This document shows, piece after piece, positions 6,123-6,463 of a stretch of DNA of 6,463 bases; position 1 is the stretch's first letter; every line of letters starts with the position of its first letter. The stretch lies in contig CAMZHP010000194.1 of NCBI GenBank assembly GCA_947306845.1, positions 1 to 6,463 of the forward strand. The letters run 5' to 3'. The stretch comes from an uncultured Prevotellaceae bacterium (GTDB lineage Bacteria; Bacteroidota; Bacteroidia; Bacteroidales; Bacteroidaceae). The position numbers and the translations under genes were made by a program. The notes under the pieces were generated by a model. That model made no database searches. It had not been told where the DNA came from and saw nothing but the letters and a program-made list of their open reading frames with translations.

Positions 6123-6181
6123 CGAATGAGCGAATTGTCGAATGGAAATACAAAACCATTATTCTATAATTCTGTAATTCG
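6123..6181 (+). repeat. Short 8-bp-phased inverted-repeat element in the ilvB-ilvN gap
   Basis: The left arm is three 8-bp units, CGAATGAG, CGAATTGT and CGAATGGA (6123-6146). The right arm is three units in inverted orientation, ATTATTCT, ATAATTCT and GTAATTCG (6158-6181). Pairs include CGAATT (6131-6136) with AATTCG (6176-6181), and AATGG (6141-6145) with CCATT (6156-6160) around a 10-nt loop. There is no U-tract and the next gene follows 23 nt later, so it is not a terminator. The layout mirrors the larger element between ilvD and ilvB, but the sequence is unrelated. The units are degenerate, so confidence in the arrangement is moderate. Confidence 0.6.
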
Positions 6182-6204
6182 TGAGATAATAATTTGACGA
6201 GATA

Positions 6205-6463
6205 ATGGAAAAGACATTTTATACGCTGCTCGTTTACTCGGAGAATATCGCAGGTATCCTCAACCAGATCACTGCGGTGTTCACACGCAGGCAAGTGAAC
6301 ATCGAGAGCCTCAATGTGTCGGCTTCCAGCATTGAGGGTGTACACAAATACACCATCACGGCATGGAGCACGCCCGACCAGATAGAGAAAATCACCAAGC
6401 AGATAGAGAAGAAAATCGATGTGGTGAAGGCCAAGTTCTATACCGACGACCAACTCTTCATCC
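6205..6463 (+). CDS. ilvN: Acetolactate synthase small regulatory subunit, N-terminal part (cut by window edge)
   Basis: From ATG 6205 the frame stays open for 86 codons to the window edge (start MEKTFYTLLVYSENIAGIL). Residues about 3-75 are an ACT domain of the AHAS small-subunit type, with the hallmark VNIESLNV at 31-38. The residues aligned with the valine-binding site of E. coli IlvH (N11, G14, N29) are kept as N14, G17 and N32. Feedback inhibition by valine is therefore likely, by homology. The subunit binds and activates the IlvB catalytic subunit. The C-terminal part of the protein lies outside the window. The 95-bp gap from ilvB contains an inverted-repeat element and no recognised promoter, so co-transcription with ilvD and ilvB is expected. 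In E. coli the equivalent gene may be called ilvH. Confidence 0.93.
   Translation, partial: MEKTFYTLLVYSENIAGILNQITAVFTRRQVNIESLNVSASSIEGVHKYTITAWSTPDQIEKITKQIEKKIDVVKAKFYTDDQLFI

Overview
The window looks like chromosomal DNA of a Bacteroidota bacterium, most likely a Prevotella/Segatella-type gut or rumen anaerobe. Three things point there: promoters of the Bacteroidota form (TTG, about 20 nt, TAnnTTTG), a TonB-receptor-like outer-membrane protein with an N-terminal carboxypeptidase-regulatory-like domain, and the lack of strong Shine-Dalgarno sequences. The genus is an inference from protein style. No phage, insertion sequence, CRISPR array, tRNA or rRNA was seen.

Left half, minus strand. 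The window opens inside an outer-membrane beta-barrel receptor gene (568 to 1, C-terminus beyond the left edge) that has its own good promoter. Upstream of it, in the same direction, is a complete secreted GH28 pectinase-type glycoside hydrolase (2175 to 784). The gap between them (569-783) holds a 9-bp tandem array with CTATAG in nearly every unit, an A/T hairpin and the receptor promoter.

Right half, plus strand. A 169-bp divergent promoter region (2176-2344) separates the GH28 gene from a branched-chain amino acid operon. The operon reads ilvD (dihydroxy-acid dehydratase, 2345-4168), ilvB (acetolactate synthase large subunit, 4397-6109) and ilvN (acetolactate synthase regulatory subunit, 6205 to the right edge, partial). 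IlvB and IlvN form the enzyme that commits pyruvate to valine/leucine and pyruvate plus 2-oxobutyrate to isoleucine. IlvD acts two steps later. ilvC, which supplies the step between, is not in the window and probably lies further downstream.

The genes are ordinary; the intergenic DNA is not. Both gaps inside the ilv operon (228 and 95 bp) have the same architecture with unrelated sequences: a left arm of direct 8-bp units, an unrelated spacer, and a right arm of 8-bp units in inverted orientation, ending about 20 nt before the next start codon. The gap after the GH28 stop carries a 9-bp tandem array instead. All three gaps that follow a stop codon carry short-period repeats, and the single divergent promoter gap does not. 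This is the most noteworthy signal in the window. Its function is unknown and can only be hypothesised here (mRNA structure or stability, or a mobile/recombinogenic intergenic element).
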